Source of the DNA: Leptolyngbya cf. ectocarpi LEGE 11479 | GTDB lineage: Bacteria; Cyanobacteriota; Cyanobacteriia; Phormidesmidales; Phormidesmidaceae | Reading direction: 5' to 3' | Length of the DNA stretch: 36,073 nucleotides | Assembly (NCBI RefSeq): GCF_015207065.1 | Contig: NZ_JADEXP010000022.1 | Location: 1-36,073 of the forward strand | Shown here: positions 25,502-33,159 of the stretch, one piece after another | Layout: each line of letters starts with the position of its first letter | Position numbering within the stretch: the first letter of the stretch is position 1 | The notes under the pieces: model-generated | The model's database searches: none | What the model saw: only the letters and a program-made list of their open reading frames with translations | Told to the model about the DNA's origin: nothing | Position numbers and translations under genes: made by a program

Positions 25502-26683
25502 ATGCGCGTACTCCTGATGACGGGTAAGGGCGGCGTTGGTAAAACGTCGGTAGCAGCGGCAACGGGGCTACGTTGTGCTGAGCTAGGCTACAAAACCCTG
25601 GTGCTGAGCACCGATCCGGCTCACTCTTTGGCAGACAGCTTTGATATGGAGCTGGAGCATACACCTCGTGAAGTCAAGCCCAACCTTTGGGGCGCAGAAC
25701 TCGATGCCCTCCGCGAGCTAGAAGGTAACTGGGGGGCGGTCAAGCGCTACATTACCCAGGTGCTGCAAGCCCGTGGTTTAGAAGGGGTAGAAGCTGAAGA
25801 GCTGGCTATTTTGCCAGGGATGGATGAAATTTTTAGTCTGGTGCGGATGAAGCGTCACCATGATGAAAATGAGTATGACGTGCTGATTATTGACTCTGCT
25901 CCAACGGGGACTGCTCTGCGTTTACTCAGCCTGCCGGAGGTGGCAGGATGGTACATGCGTAAGCTTTACAAGCCTTTTCAGGCGGTTTCTGCCGCGTTAC
26001 GTCCCTTAGTAGAACCTATTTTTCGACCGGTGGCTGGGTTTTCGTTGCCAACGACTGAGGTGATGGATGCGCCCTATGAGTTTTATGAGCAGCTGGTCGA
26101 GCTGGAAAAGGTGCTGACTGACACGGCTACAACATCAGTCCGGCTGGTGACTAATCCTGAAAAGATGGTGCTTAAGGAATCTCTGCGCGCCCATGCCTAT
26201 CTGAGTCTCTACAATGTGGGCACTGACATGGTGGTGGCGAATCGGATTATCCCTGATACGGTGACCGATCCGTTCTTTAAACGCTGGAAAGAAAATCAGC
26301 AGGTGTATCGTCAAGAGATTCACGATGACTTCCGACCGCTGCCGGTCAAAGAGGTACCGCTTTTCTCAGAGGAGATGTGTGGTCTTGCTGCGCTAGAGCG
26401 ACTGAAAGAGACTATTTACGGAGACGAAGATCCGACGCAGGTTTACTATAAGGAAACAACTCTGCGGGTGGTGCAAGAAGAGAATAACTACAGCCTAGAG
26501 GTTTACCTGCCGGGTATTCCAAAAAGCCAGGTTGAGCTGAGCAAGAGTGCGGATGAGTTAAACATTCGCATCGGCAACCACCGTCGCAATTTGGTATTAC
26601 CTCAGGCGCTGGCGGCTCTGCAGCCTGCTGGGGCCAAGATGGAGGATGACTATCTAAAAATTCGCTTTGCGTCTTTAGGCTAG
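25502..26683 (+). CDS. ArsA/Get3-family ATPase with C-terminal HSP20-like domain
   Basis: 394 aa from ATG 25502; the longer frame upstream lacks conservation. The deviant Walker [10 protein letters not shown] lies at residues 8-16, with [14 protein letters not shown] (switch I/A-loop) and [18 protein letters not shown] (Walker B region) following. After a helical domain, the last ~85 residues ([20 protein letters not shown] onwards) are an alpha-crystallin-like domain (ArsA_HSP20). Such proteins bind hydrophobic segments, like Get3 in tail-anchored protein insertion, rather than arsenite; no CxC metal-site is seen. Divergent from the secreted-protein gene, with a ~214-bp shared upstream region. 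Confidence 0.9.
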   Translation: MRVLLMTGKGGVGKTSVAAATGLRCAELGYKTLVLSTDPAHSLADSFDMELEHTPREVKPNLWGAELDALRELEGNWGAVKRYITQVLQARGLEGVEAEELAILPGMDEIFSLVRMKRHHDENEYDVLIIDSAPTGTALRLLSLPEVAGWYMRKLYKPFQAVSAALRPLVEPIFRPVAGFSLPTTEVMDAPYEFYEQLVELEKVLTDTATTSVRLVTNPEKMVLKESLRAHAYLSLYNVGTDMVVANRIIPDTVTDPFFKRWKENQQVYRQEIHDDFRPLPVKEVPLFSEEMCGLAALERLKETIYGDEDPTQVYYKETTLRVVQEENNYSLEVYLPGIPKSQVELSKSADELNIRIGNHRRNLVLPQALAALQPAGAKMEDDYLKIRFASLG

Positions 26684-26725
26684 TTTTGGCTCTTTGTCAG
26701 TGATTGGGCAAAACTAGCCATCGCT

Positions 26726-26792
26726 GCTGGCGTCGACTCCGCTCAGCCCTCGTATTCTCAAAATTGGCTGGTTGAGCGGAGTCAAAACCAGC
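26726..26792. repeat. TCGACTCCGCTC-family inverted repeat at broken PEP-CTERM gene
   Basis: GACTCCGCTCA (26735-26745) pairs with 26773-26783, with outer GCTGG (26726-26730) and CCAGC (26788-26792). It stands 43 bp after the ArsA-like gene, where a terminator would be expected, and immediately before the remaining part of a truncated gene. Confidence 0.85.
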
Positions 26793-27105
26793 GGTGTTAG
26801 ATCTGAAGCAGAAACTTGGGACTTTGAAGTCAATACCAACGACTATCTGTACTTAGTAACTTGGGATAATGGTCGCGTTGCAGAATCCTGGATCGGGGAA
26901 TTTGAAGTTGATGGTAAAACTATTTTATCTGGAGCCGATGATTGGGAGTATATCATCGGTGGGGACAATCCTTATTTAGCTGACAAGACCACCAATCTGC
27001 CGAGTACCGGCTGAAGAGGTGGCGGATGTACCTGAACTCATGGCAATGGTTGGGTTGCTGGCTGTGGGTGCGATCGCGACTGTAAAACGCAAGCATAAGG
27101 CATAA
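26793..27105 (+). pseudogene. Remnant of a PEP-CTERM-sorted exported protein, frameshifted
   Basis: The frame running out of the palindrome encodes TWDFEVNTNDYLYLVTWDNG and a following beta-rich stretch to NLPSTG, then stops at 27012. One base out of frame, the sequence continues AEEVADVPELMAMVGLLAVG with a KRKHKA end: a Pro-Glu box, hydrophobic helix and basic tail, which is the exosortase (PEP-CTERM) sorting signal. So a single-base frameshift near 27009-27014 separates body and sorting tag. The N terminus with signal peptide is missing, replaced by the repeat at 26726. Confidence 0.78.
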
Positions 27106-27305
27106 ACATAAACGTCCAGGTCAAATCAAGCGGCCTGGTCAGCAAAACTTAAATAGCTAGAACAGCTGTGGTGAGATCTATAAAGTCTCGTCGCAGCTAT
27201 TTATTATCAGCGCGTAGATAATAAAAGGCCGCTACCGTTTTGGCAGAGGCCTAGTGCTGAAGGAACGAGAGATATCTGAAAGAGAGATTGGCATGCCCTG
27301 CGCTA

Positions 27306-27767
27306 TTAGCGGACGACAGCTTTAGTGCGAGCATCCAGAGCATCGAGGCGAGTTTCCTGGATATTATCAATAGCCTTAGTCCGGGCATCCAACGCTTCTA
27401 GACGAGCGGATTGAATGTTATCAACAGCTTTAGTCTGGTTGTTGAGATGCTCCAGACGCAGCTTGTGAACACCGTTCTTGGTGCGGGCATCCAGAGCATC
27501 TAAGCGGGCGGCTTGGATATTATCGACAGCTTTAGTCCGGGCGTCTAATGCATCCAGGCGAGCAGATTGGATATCTTCGATGGCCTTGGTCTGGTTGTTG
27601 AGGTGCTCAAGGCGTAGTTTGTGGACGGAATTCTTGGTGCGGGCATCAAGCTCTTCGAGGCGAGCGGATTGGATGTTGAAGCTAGCGGGCTCGGCAGCGG
27701 ATGCGATGGGGGCAACAGCAGCGGATGCAACCAGAACAGTTAAGGCAGAAAGGATAGTGCGTTTCAT
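27306..27767 (-). CDS. Exported repeat protein with 18/16-residue RL..L...TK repeats
   Basis: 153 aa with a Sec signal peptide (residues 1-24, ending ASA). The mature part is almost entirely repeats. Type A is IQSARLDALDARTKAVDN (18 residues); type B is KLRLEHLNNQTKAIED (16 residues). The order is A-B-A-A-B-A-A. All units share RL-x2-L-x3-TK spacing and are strongly helical, so an extended amphipathic rod or coiled coil in the periplasm is likely. An AAGGAG site precedes the ATG. No known family is recognised. The 283-bp region upstream (27768-28050) shows nothing clear. Confidence 0.8.
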   Translation of the reverse strand: MKRTILSALTVLVASAAVAPIASAAEPASFNIQSARLEELDARTKNSVHKLRLEHLNNQTKAIEDIQSARLDALDARTKAVDNIQAARLDALDARTKNGVHKLRLEHLNNQTKAVDNIQSARLEALDARTKAIDNIQETRLDALDARTKAVVR

Positions 27768-28050
27768 GGTTAAGGCTCCTTAGCGAATCGGTGACTTCAT
27801 TGATTACAAGAATGCGGGAGCTACCTGAATGTCATCTGACCGATAACTGAGGGTTGCTTAAGGCGTTTCTGAGATTAGCTGAGTAAATTTAGTGATGGAA
27901 ATCACAGAGGTAGTTAGGAGTATTGATTGAATGCAGCCCAATGTCTCTATCTTTAAGCATATCCCCTGACCCAAGGCTGCTCGATTTGAATACTCTGGTA
28001 CCTACACTAATGATTTGGCTAGGATGGATTTGCTTTTTGATCGCTGAATA

Positions 28051-28506
28051 ATGAATAAACTATTGGGTGGAATTGGGCTACTCAGCCTATCAGGCTTTAT
28101 GCTTTTGGGCTTTTTTAGAGCCGACCTGAGCAATCAGTCTACCGTCGTTAAGGGCATGACCTTTGGTCTAGGGATAGGTTTACCCATGGCTGCGGGTCTT
28201 GGTCTCGTGGGCAGCCATCGTCGCGATCGCAAACTCCTAGCCACCCATATCGTCAATTCTCGACTCCTTGTACTACGTTCAGAAATTCTCAAGCTGGCTC
28301 AGCAAAACCAGGGAAAACTCACTGAAATTGAGATCATTTCCGAATTGGGCATTGAACCTGCTGTAGCTAATGAAGTCCTGACTAATCTCTGTAATCAAGA
28401 CTTAGCCGAAATCGAAATGACTCAATCTGGATTGTTAGTCTATGTCTTTCCCGACATCCAGCAGCTACCCACAAAGCACTCTTCACGAGGGCTGCTTGAT
28501 GCATAA
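28051..28506 (+). CDS. Membrane protein with C-terminal winged-helix-like domain
   Basis: 151 aa. Two hydrophobic helices at about residues 4-23 and 34-53 are followed by a basic stretch (SHRRDRK) and a cytosolic domain. That domain (LRSEILKLAQQNQGKLTEIE, IISELGIEPAVANEVLTNL, then a beta-hairpin LAEIEMTQSGLLVYVF) has the helix-turn-helix and wing order of small winged-helix domains. It overlaps the zinc-ribbon gene by 8 bp, so they are probably co-translated. Function unknown. Confidence 0.75.
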   Translation: MNKLLGGIGLLSLSGFMLLGFFRADLSNQSTVVKGMTFGLGIGLPMAAGLGLVGSHRRDRKLLATHIVNSRLLVLRSEILKLAQQNQGKLTEIEIISELGIEPAVANEVLTNLCNQDLAEIEMTQSGLLVYVFPDIQQLPTKHSSRGLLDA

Positions 28507-29305
28507 TACAACAGAACCCCAGTACAGCTGTCCTGTATGCCCAGGGCTACCGCTGCAAAAGCTCAAGATTATTCCAAAGGAGAGTAAAAACCGTAGAGCC
28601 TGTCTCACCTTGGATTGCTGTCAGCGCTGTGGTGGGGTTTGGTTCGACAAAAACGAAGTAACTCTTTCTAAGCAAATTACATCGCTTCAAGATCGTCAAC
28701 GCATTACCCAAAAATCAAAAAAAGGACAGATCCACTGCCATCGTTGCGATACTCCGATGGACCGCAATTTGGATCAGTGTCCGGCCTGTGACCAGTACAA
28801 TCGCATTGCCTGTCCTGTGTGTAAACGGACATTGGCACGTAAACAGCATCGGCAGCTGGCCTTAGATGTTTGCCAGCATTGTCAAGGAGTATGGTTTGAC
28901 CAGGCAGAGCTGCTGGCTATATGGAATGGACCATTACCGGCCTTTTTAGAAAGTTGCGATCGCACATCAGAGAACAGCTATACCTCCCCCAATTGGACAC
29001 AGTTTACCGATAGCAATGCCACCACACAAACTACGGTAGAAACTGCTGTAGAGGGTAGCGTGAACCATGTAGCTGCCAATATTCTGTACGATTCAGGTCT
29101 CCAAGTTGCCAGCAGCGCGGTCCAAGGTAGTGCTGAAGCAGCGGGCGCAACCATGGAGTCATTAGCAGCGGTGACCAGTGCCGCCTTAGAAACGGCAGGG
29201 GAGCTACCCGAGGTCGCCACTGTTGTCGTGGAAGCCACTGCCGAGATGGCCGGTGGACTCATAGAAACTCTAGCCGCAATAATTGCAGCAATGTTTTCAG
29301 GATAA
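28499..29305 (+). CDS. Multi-zinc-ribbon protein (zf-TFIIB type) with Ala-rich tail
   Basis: 268 aa from ATG 28499. Six CxxC knuckles form three zinc ribbons: Cys11/14 with Cys41/44, Cys80/83 with Cys94/97, and Cys105/108 with Cys125/128. The first and third carry the GGVWFD or QGVWFD signature of zf-TFIIB proteins. Residues ~185-268 are Ala/Val/Glu-rich amphipathic helix without charge clusters (SAAVQGSAEAAGATMESLAA type) that could associate with membranes. It overlaps the preceding membrane/winged-helix gene, suggesting a joint role. A terminator follows at 29361. Confidence 0.82.
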   Translation: MHNTTEPQYSCPVCPGLPLQKLKIIPKESKNRRACLTLDCCQRCGGVWFDKNEVTLSKQITSLQDRQRITQKSKKGQIHCHRCDTPMDRNLDQCPACDQYNRIACPVCKRTLARKQHRQLALDVCQHCQGVWFDQAELLAIWNGPLPAFLESCDRTSENSYTSPNWTQFTDSNATTQTTVETAVEGSVNHVAANILYDSGLQVASSAVQGSAEAAGATMESLAAVTSAALETAGELPEVATVVVEATAEMAGGLIETLAAIIAAMFSG

Positions 29306-29360
29306 CGGCTTTAAGGCCAGTTAAACCGAGTCGCTTAAAGGACTTAAATGGACTCTATAA

Positions 29361-29396
29361 GAAACCCCCACAAACGCTATGGTTCATGGGGGTTTC
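29361..29396 (+). terminator. Hairpin after the zinc-ribbon gene
   Basis: GAAACCCCCA (29361-29370) pairs perfectly with 29387-29396, with a 16-nt loop and a short CGGTTT tail, 56 bp after the stop codon. The region 29400-29625 beyond it holds short open frames with no recognisable product. Confidence 0.7.
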
Positions 29397-29627
29397 GGTT
29401 TAGATATAAAGTGGAATGCAATAAATCGTTCTTCTATGAGTCCACTCTACGCCAGCAAGATTCCTATGGGAGTCTTTGCAGAACATTCCCATCATTGCCT
29501 TACACAACTATCAATTTTTCTTGGTTTATGCAACAGATCACAGCGTAGTGATTGGTTGCACTGGACCATAAGTTTTTGGCAGCGACATCCTGACCGACCG
29601 GAACTGTCCAGTTCGTGATCAAATCAT

Positions 29628-29705
29628 TGGTATTACGAATGGCGATCAGACTGCCAAACAGAGTATGGTTGACGTTTTCTTACCGATACTCGGGTAGCAA
29701 TGGCA
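29628..29705 (-). pseudogene. Fragment of a fourth small-protein cassette (copy D)
   Basis: About 78 bp align with the central coding part of copies B and C (the stretch encoding roughly LPEY..ENVNHTLFGSLIAIRNTI), sharing for example TTACGAATGGCGATCAGACT on the plus strand with copy B. The promoter, leader, start codon and the conserved C-terminal EPNDWS part are all missing. It is cut off 40 bp before the Uma2 gene at 29744. Confidence 0.82.
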
Positions 29706-29743
29706 AAATATACTAAAGTATCGTGGCAGGATAGATAACTGCA

Positions 29744-30328
29744 ATGACAACGACTACTCAAAAATTCACGTTTGCAGACTACCTGGCCTATGACGATGGC
29801 ACCAATACCCGCTACGAACTTATCGATGGAGAGCTAATTCCGATGGGTTTGGGCACCGGCAAACATGGAGCCATTATTGAGTTTTTGAACGACCAATTCC
29901 GGGATGAAATTAGAAAACAGCAGCTTTCTTGGACATCTAAATCCATGATGATTGGGGTGCGTTCCCCTAGAGGGAGGCGATGGGACACCTCTCGCATTCC
30001 TGATATAACTGTTTTACCTTTAGCTCAATGGGAAGCCATGGCAGATCGAGAGGCTGTGATTGATTTGAATGAGCTGCCACCGTTGCTGGTCGTTGAGGTG
30101 GTTAGCCCTTCCACCAAAGCTGATGACTATCGGTCTAAACGCTCTGAATATAGTCTGTTGGAAATCCCAGAATATTGGATTGTGGATCCGCTAGATGAAG
30201 TTGTCACTCTTTGTACGCTACAGCATCGGTTCTACGATTCAATCGAATTCCGAGGTAGTGAAGGCCTTAACTCTCCCACATTTCCTGATCTTTCCTTAAC
30301 TGCCATAGAGATTTTTACTACCAAATAA
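29744..30328 (+). CDS. Uma2-family (DUF820) putative restriction-like endonuclease
   Basis: 194 aa. Family landmarks are present in order: [31 protein letters not shown] (the PD of PD-(D/E)XK), [15 protein letters not shown] (the E-x-S region) and [18 protein letters not shown]. These proteins are abundant in cyanobacteria and their biological role is not settled; some relatives are transposon- or defence-linked. It appears complete, in contrast to the fragment at 5762. A stem-loop follows at 30339-30361. Confidence 0.88.
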   Translation: MTTTTQKFTFADYLAYDDGTNTRYELIDGELIPMGLGTGKHGAIIEFLNDQFRDEIRKQQLSWTSKSMMIGVRSPRGRRWDTSRIPDITVLPLAQWEAMADREAVIDLNELPPLLVVEVVSPSTKADDYRSKRSEYSLLEIPEYWIVDPLDEVVTLCTLQHRFYDSIEFRGSEGLNSPTFPDLSLTAIEIFTTK

Positions 30329-30338
30329 TAAGGAGCCC

Positions 30339-30641
30339 GCGCTGGGTTGAAACGCCAGCGCTAGCTGAGGGTTGTCCGCTAAAGGGACAATTTGGTGTAG
30401 AGATGCTGGTAGCCGTTGTGGATCGGTTGAAGCATAGTTGACCGTTACCGTTGTGGAAGCGAACCCTAAAACACATATCCGATGATTGTGTCCCTTCCAG
30501 TGGACACCCTTCGGCTAGCCCAGGGTTTCGAACCCTGGGCGGGCTAGCGCTTCCTCATCAGGTGCAAGATCTCAGATAAGCGACTTATCAAATTTTTTAG
30601 CTGATGCCAAAATCTGTTGGGGGCTGGCCCTATGCCAGCCC
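30339..30641. other. Hairpin-rich 340-bp gap between Uma2 gene and cassette copy C
   Basis: Three hairpins: GCGCTGG/CCAGCGC (30339-30345 with 30355-30361), 11 bp after the Uma2 stop and a likely terminator; a long stem at 30514-30548 built around GCTAGCC, CAGGGTT, AACCCTG and GGCTAGC; and GGGCTGGC/GCCAGCCC (30621-30628 with 30634-30641), 33 bp beyond the copy C stop codon and a likely terminator for that minus-strand gene. No gene is seen in this gap. Confidence 0.7.
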
Positions 30642-30673
30642 TGCGATCGCTAGAATGTAAAAAACTACGCTTT

Positions 30674-30919
30674 CTAGTCAACCCGCACTCGTTTGGTCAA
30701 AATCGCCATCAGCTCATTGGGTCGCCCGGTGGGCAAGGGTTTACTCCAGTCGTTGGGCTCGGCATAGTTGAGCTTGTGGAGCAGGGCAATAGTATTACGA
30801 ATGGCGATCAGGCTGCCAAACAGTGTGTGATTGATGTTTTCATACTGATACTCCGGCAGTGACGGAACGATAGACGGAACGTTGGACGCGCCTGCGCCCT
30901 GGCTATTGTCTTGAAACAT
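30674..30919 (-). CDS. Small conserved protein, cassette copy C (81 aa)
   Basis: Third intact paralogue. Start at ATG 30919 (MFQDNSQGAGAS), with GGAG at 30930-30933 as ribosome binding site; the longer frame runs into leader RNA. It keeps HTLFGSLIAIRNTI, YAEPNDWSKPLPTGRPNE, MAILTKRV and the terminal VD. Nearly all differences from copy B are conservative (for example V/I, H/N, M/L), which points to selection on the protein. No known domain, no signal peptide. Downstream is a stem-loop at 30621-30641. Confidence 0.8.
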   Translation of the reverse strand: MFQDNSQGAGASNVPSIVPSLPEYQYENINHTLFGSLIAIRNTIALLHKLNYAEPNDWSKPLPTGRPNELMAILTKRVRVD

Positions 30920-31135
30920 GGGATCTGGTCTCCAAATAGATATGGTGGAGCCAGAACCCAATAGTCAGCGGCTCCGCGAAGATTGTGCAAATCGGAGCGC
31001 TGAGCCATAATAGCCGAAGCTTCCGGGATTGCTATGAAATCCGGGAGGTTAGCTGTCAGCAAGGTGGTGGTACACCTGCTGGCAGTGCCAAATATTGAGT
31101 TCTGATTTGAGGCAACGACGGTTAATCACAGCCCT
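30920..31135 (-). ncRNA. Structured 5' leader RNA of cassette copy C
   Basis: About 216 nt. Stems in plus coordinates: 30920-30928 with 30951-30959 (one mismatch, directly before the start codon); 30966-30976 with 30993-31002 (GCTCCG/CGGAGC core, one bulge); GGATT with AATCC at about 31025-31042 with CC/GG outer pairs; GTCAGC-A-AGGTG with CACCT-GCTGGC at about 31055-31083. The conserved CATAATA lies between the second and third stems. Strand is assigned from the promoter and the ORF; one pair in the last stem is G-T if read on plus but C-A on minus, so the strand should be confirmed. Confidence 0.68.
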
Positions 31136-31141
31136 AAAACG

Positions 31142-31171
31142 AACATACGTCCTATGGATGGTGGACGTCAA
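31142..31171 (-). promoter_or_regulatory. Sigma-70-type promoter of cassette copy C
   Basis: Minus-strand TTGACG (31166-31171), 18-nt spacer, TATGTT (31142-31147). It has identical hexamers and spacing to copy B. Upstream sequence is unrelated to copies A and B. Confidence 0.72.
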
Positions 31172-31283
31172 GTAGTGGTTGAACACAATTTTGATACATT
31201 TTTCGACCAATCACCTTTAAATCGCCGCTACAACGATTTGTTATTCTCTGCAATTTTCTTGATACTCACTCTTTTTTTAACAA

Positions 31284-31679
31284 CTATGGGACAAAGACAC
31301 GTCTTGCACCTCGATAACTATCAAGACTAAGCGCGATTTCAACCAAGCTTTCAACGCATCGCCCGCGATAATCGGGATCGTTGAATAGCCGATCAGCATT
31401 GCTAATAGTGAGCACGGGCAATGACTCTTCTGTACTTTCCTCACGCATTACTTGCTCTAGGGAATCTTTGCCCTTCATACTTCGATTGGCTGTCAGCAGA
31501 ACCATTTGATTTTTCTGAGCCAACCTCCAGACCACCCTATCGTCGCTATCAGTTGGCAAATCGAGTTCATCAAATGTGACGAACTGAATGGACACAATAT
31601 CAAGCCAACCTTGGCTAGCAATAGCACCGAAGAAAACTAAAGCATGACCTTTGAGATTGTGATCAATCAGACAAATCAT
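31284..31679 (-). CDS. PIN-like toxin partner of DUF433 antitoxin
   Basis: 131 aa. It opens MICLIDHNLKGHAL (acidic first motif), then LPTDSDDRVVWRLAQKNQMVLLTANRS, the pattern of PIN-like/Mut7-C-type toxins that pair with DUF433 proteins. The C-terminal part (LPVLTISNADRLFND) is typical of this sub-family. It overlaps the antitoxin by four bases (ATGA). It appears intact, unlike the toxin at 22928. Confidence 0.75.
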   Translation of the reverse strand: MICLIDHNLKGHALVFFGAIASQGWLDIVSIQFVTFDELDLPTDSDDRVVWRLAQKNQMVLLTANRSMKGKDSLEQVMREESTEESLPVLTISNADRLFNDPDYRGRCVESLVEIALSLDSYRGARRVFVP

Positions 31680-32053
31680 GCTGCTGACTGACGTTTGGCT
31701 TTAGCAGCCCGCAGTTTTTCCCAAGCAGCTTCGGTTCCTGGTTTTGGTGGATGTAGCGCAATTCGAGCAATTCGCTCACGATTCTGCTCTGCGTAGTACT
31801 GCCGAAGTTCTTCGGCTGCTTGGATAACTTGTTTATATTCTGCTTCTACTTCAGCACGGTTTGCCTCAATGTAAGCTAGAGCAGCGTCGATTTGATCTTC
31901 AGTTAGCTCGAATAATCCTTGGATAAACTTAGACGGGTATTCAGCTAAGACGTAATCCATCACGTCATAGAGCGTGATACGGGTACCTACGATAGTTAAC
32001 CCCCGCTCTGTACGAATAATCGCTGATTGATGATCAGGTTTAGGTGTCACCAT
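31676..32053 (-). CDS. DUF433-family antitoxin
   Basis: 125 aa. IIRTERGLTIVGTRITLYDV, MDYVLAEYPSKFIQGLFELT and EDQIDAALAYIEANRAEVEA are the typical DUF433 winged-helix strings. A charged helical tail (QYYAEQNRERIARIAL) probably wraps the toxin. Its stop overlaps the toxin start. This is a second, only distantly similar DUF433 pair beside the one at 23139. Confidence 0.88.
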   Translation of the reverse strand: MVTPKPDHQSAIIRTERGLTIVGTRITLYDVMDYVLAEYPSKFIQGLFELTEDQIDAALAYIEANRAEVEAEYKQVIQAAEELRQYYAEQNRERIARIALHPPKPGTEAAWEKLRAAKAKRQSAA

Positions 32054-32256
32054 GGCACTGCTATTTCGAGCTGCTTCAATAATAGCTCAGATATATAAGC
32101 CAATTGTTTATCCAATCAAGTAGTCAGTTCTCAGACACGTTTTTAGTAACGACTATCGTTAGTTCAGGCTCTCCATAATTTTCTTGCCCAAGCTCAAGCG
32201 AATGATAGGAATGGAAAGTATCACTTTTGTCAGTCCGCGACATCTTCAGAAAGCCG

Positions 32257-32346
32257 CAGTAAGTGAGTAGGGTGGGAAGAGACTTCTGAATAACGTGGCT
32301 TTCTTTGCGATCGCTAGATCTGCACACCATCTAAAAGAGTCTTCTC
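32257..32346. repeat. 90-bp repeat, copy 1, containing a gene end
   Basis: Matches 32955-33045 at most positions (offset 698 bp, one indel). It begins with GAGTAGGGTGGG and contains a HIP1 octamer and the last codons plus TAG stop (32314-32316) of the gene at 32314. Its ends are imperfect inverted repeats of the GTAGGGTGGGCA family. Confidence 0.85.
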
Positions 32347-32784
32347 TTTGCGGCGGTCAAGTATCATCTCAAGCATCCATACTTGCTCATCGACCTCCAT
32401 TTTTATGATTTGTGCTATGAGTACCCGCTCAATATCCGTCAATTCTTGCCTTGGCTTAGCTACAGTTTCAACTTCTCGAAGCAGTACAGCAATTTTTTGA
32501 GATAGGGTGTACTTCTGGCGCTTCAGAGATGCTTGTTTTTGAATCTTATTTGCCTCTTGTTGCATCCATCTCACTTCATCTTCTTGCCACTGATTTTCCA
32601 GGATGTTTTTTACCATAGGATTCCATCCATACTTGAATCCTAAAACAGTAGCCATGGTATTCAACTCATCAGGCTGTAAATCAAACTCCTGTTTTAATCT
32701 GCCATAAATCCAGCCATCCCTCCATGAACCCGTAACGCGTTCCTTACGAAGGATTTTTAATCGATCTGAAAACTCCTGCCGCAT
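32314..32784 (-). CDS. Hypothetical helical protein, 156 aa
   Basis: No family recognised. It is strongly charged and helical throughout (MRQEFSDRLKILRKERVTGS, then WMQQEANKIQKQASLKRQ and ELTDIERVLIAQIIKMEVD). There is no signal peptide or membrane helix. The last residues (TLLDGVQI) and the stop codon lie inside the repeat at 32257-32346, so the natural C terminus may have been replaced. A second small minus-strand frame follows (32124-32330) but lacks support. Confidence 0.6.
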   Translation of the reverse strand: MRQEFSDRLKILRKERVTGSWRDGWIYGRLKQEFDLQPDELNTMATVLGFKYGWNPMVKNILENQWQEDEVRWMQQEANKIQKQASLKRQKYTLSQKIAVLLREVETVAKPRQELTDIERVLIAQIIKMEVDEQVWMLEMILDRRKEKTLLDGVQI

Positions 32785-32954
32785 AACTAAAAAATGTTTG
32801 CATCAACGATTTCCTGCTTCAGAGTTCACGATTTTTAGATGGACATCAGGAATGATGCACTTGTTGTCTAAGAAACACCTCTAATCCCATAAGCTACCTT
32901 GATAATCTAAAGTCCTGATGTAATCCTGATGAATCCAACCAACATACCCTGACC

Positions 32955-33045
32955 CAGTTAGCGAGTAGGGTGGGCAGAGACTTCTGGATAACGTGGCTTT
33001 TTTTGCGATCGCTACATCTGCCCACCATCTTAAAAGAGTTTTCTC
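32955..33045. repeat. 90-bp repeat, copy 2, with clearer inverted ends
   Basis: Same sequence as 32257-32346. Here GGTGGGCAGA (32969-32978) and TCTGCCCACC (33017-33026) are exact inverted repeats. It stands alone in the 375-bp gap between the helical hypothetical and menB (32785-33159), where I see no gene. Confidence 0.85.
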
Positions 33046-33096
33046 ATATTGCTAAACGTACGTAAAACAAGGGGTTGGACACTTGCATAGGTGATC

Positions 33097-33116
33097 GTGG
33101 GCAGTGCCCACCCTAC
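33097..33116. repeat. Half of a GTAGGGTGGGCA-family palindrome
   Basis: GTGGGCAGTGCCCAC followed by CCTAC equals one arm of the element at 7391-7454. It lies 44 bp past the end of menB on the minus strand and could act as its terminator. Confidence 0.75.
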
Positions 33117-33159
33117 TACGGACTGTCTTTCTGGTTTATAAGCTGAGAGTCGGGCAAAC

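Noticed and set aside
29379-29618. 79-aa plus-strand frame, possible mobile-element remnant
   Set aside because: No transposase motif or terminal repeats; it starts inside the terminator hairpin.
30514-30548. Possible tRNA T-arm (GGGTTTCGAACCC)
   Set aside because: The sequence is a single long hairpin; no D-arm, anticodon arm or acceptor stem can be folded around it.
30808-31062. 84-aa minus-strand frame through leader C (and the 63-aa frame at 21636)
   Set aside because: The frames are not conserved between copies, while base pairing is; the region behaves as noncoding RNA.
4090-31175. Classical transposon or MITE explanation for the three cassettes
   Set aside because: No terminal inverted repeats, no target-site duplications and no transposase are seen, and the copies have diverged with preserved RNA stems and protein sequence.
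32124-32330. 68-aa minus-strand frame downstream of the 32314 gene
   Set aside because: It overlaps the repeat, lacks a ribosome binding site and shows no recognisable domain.
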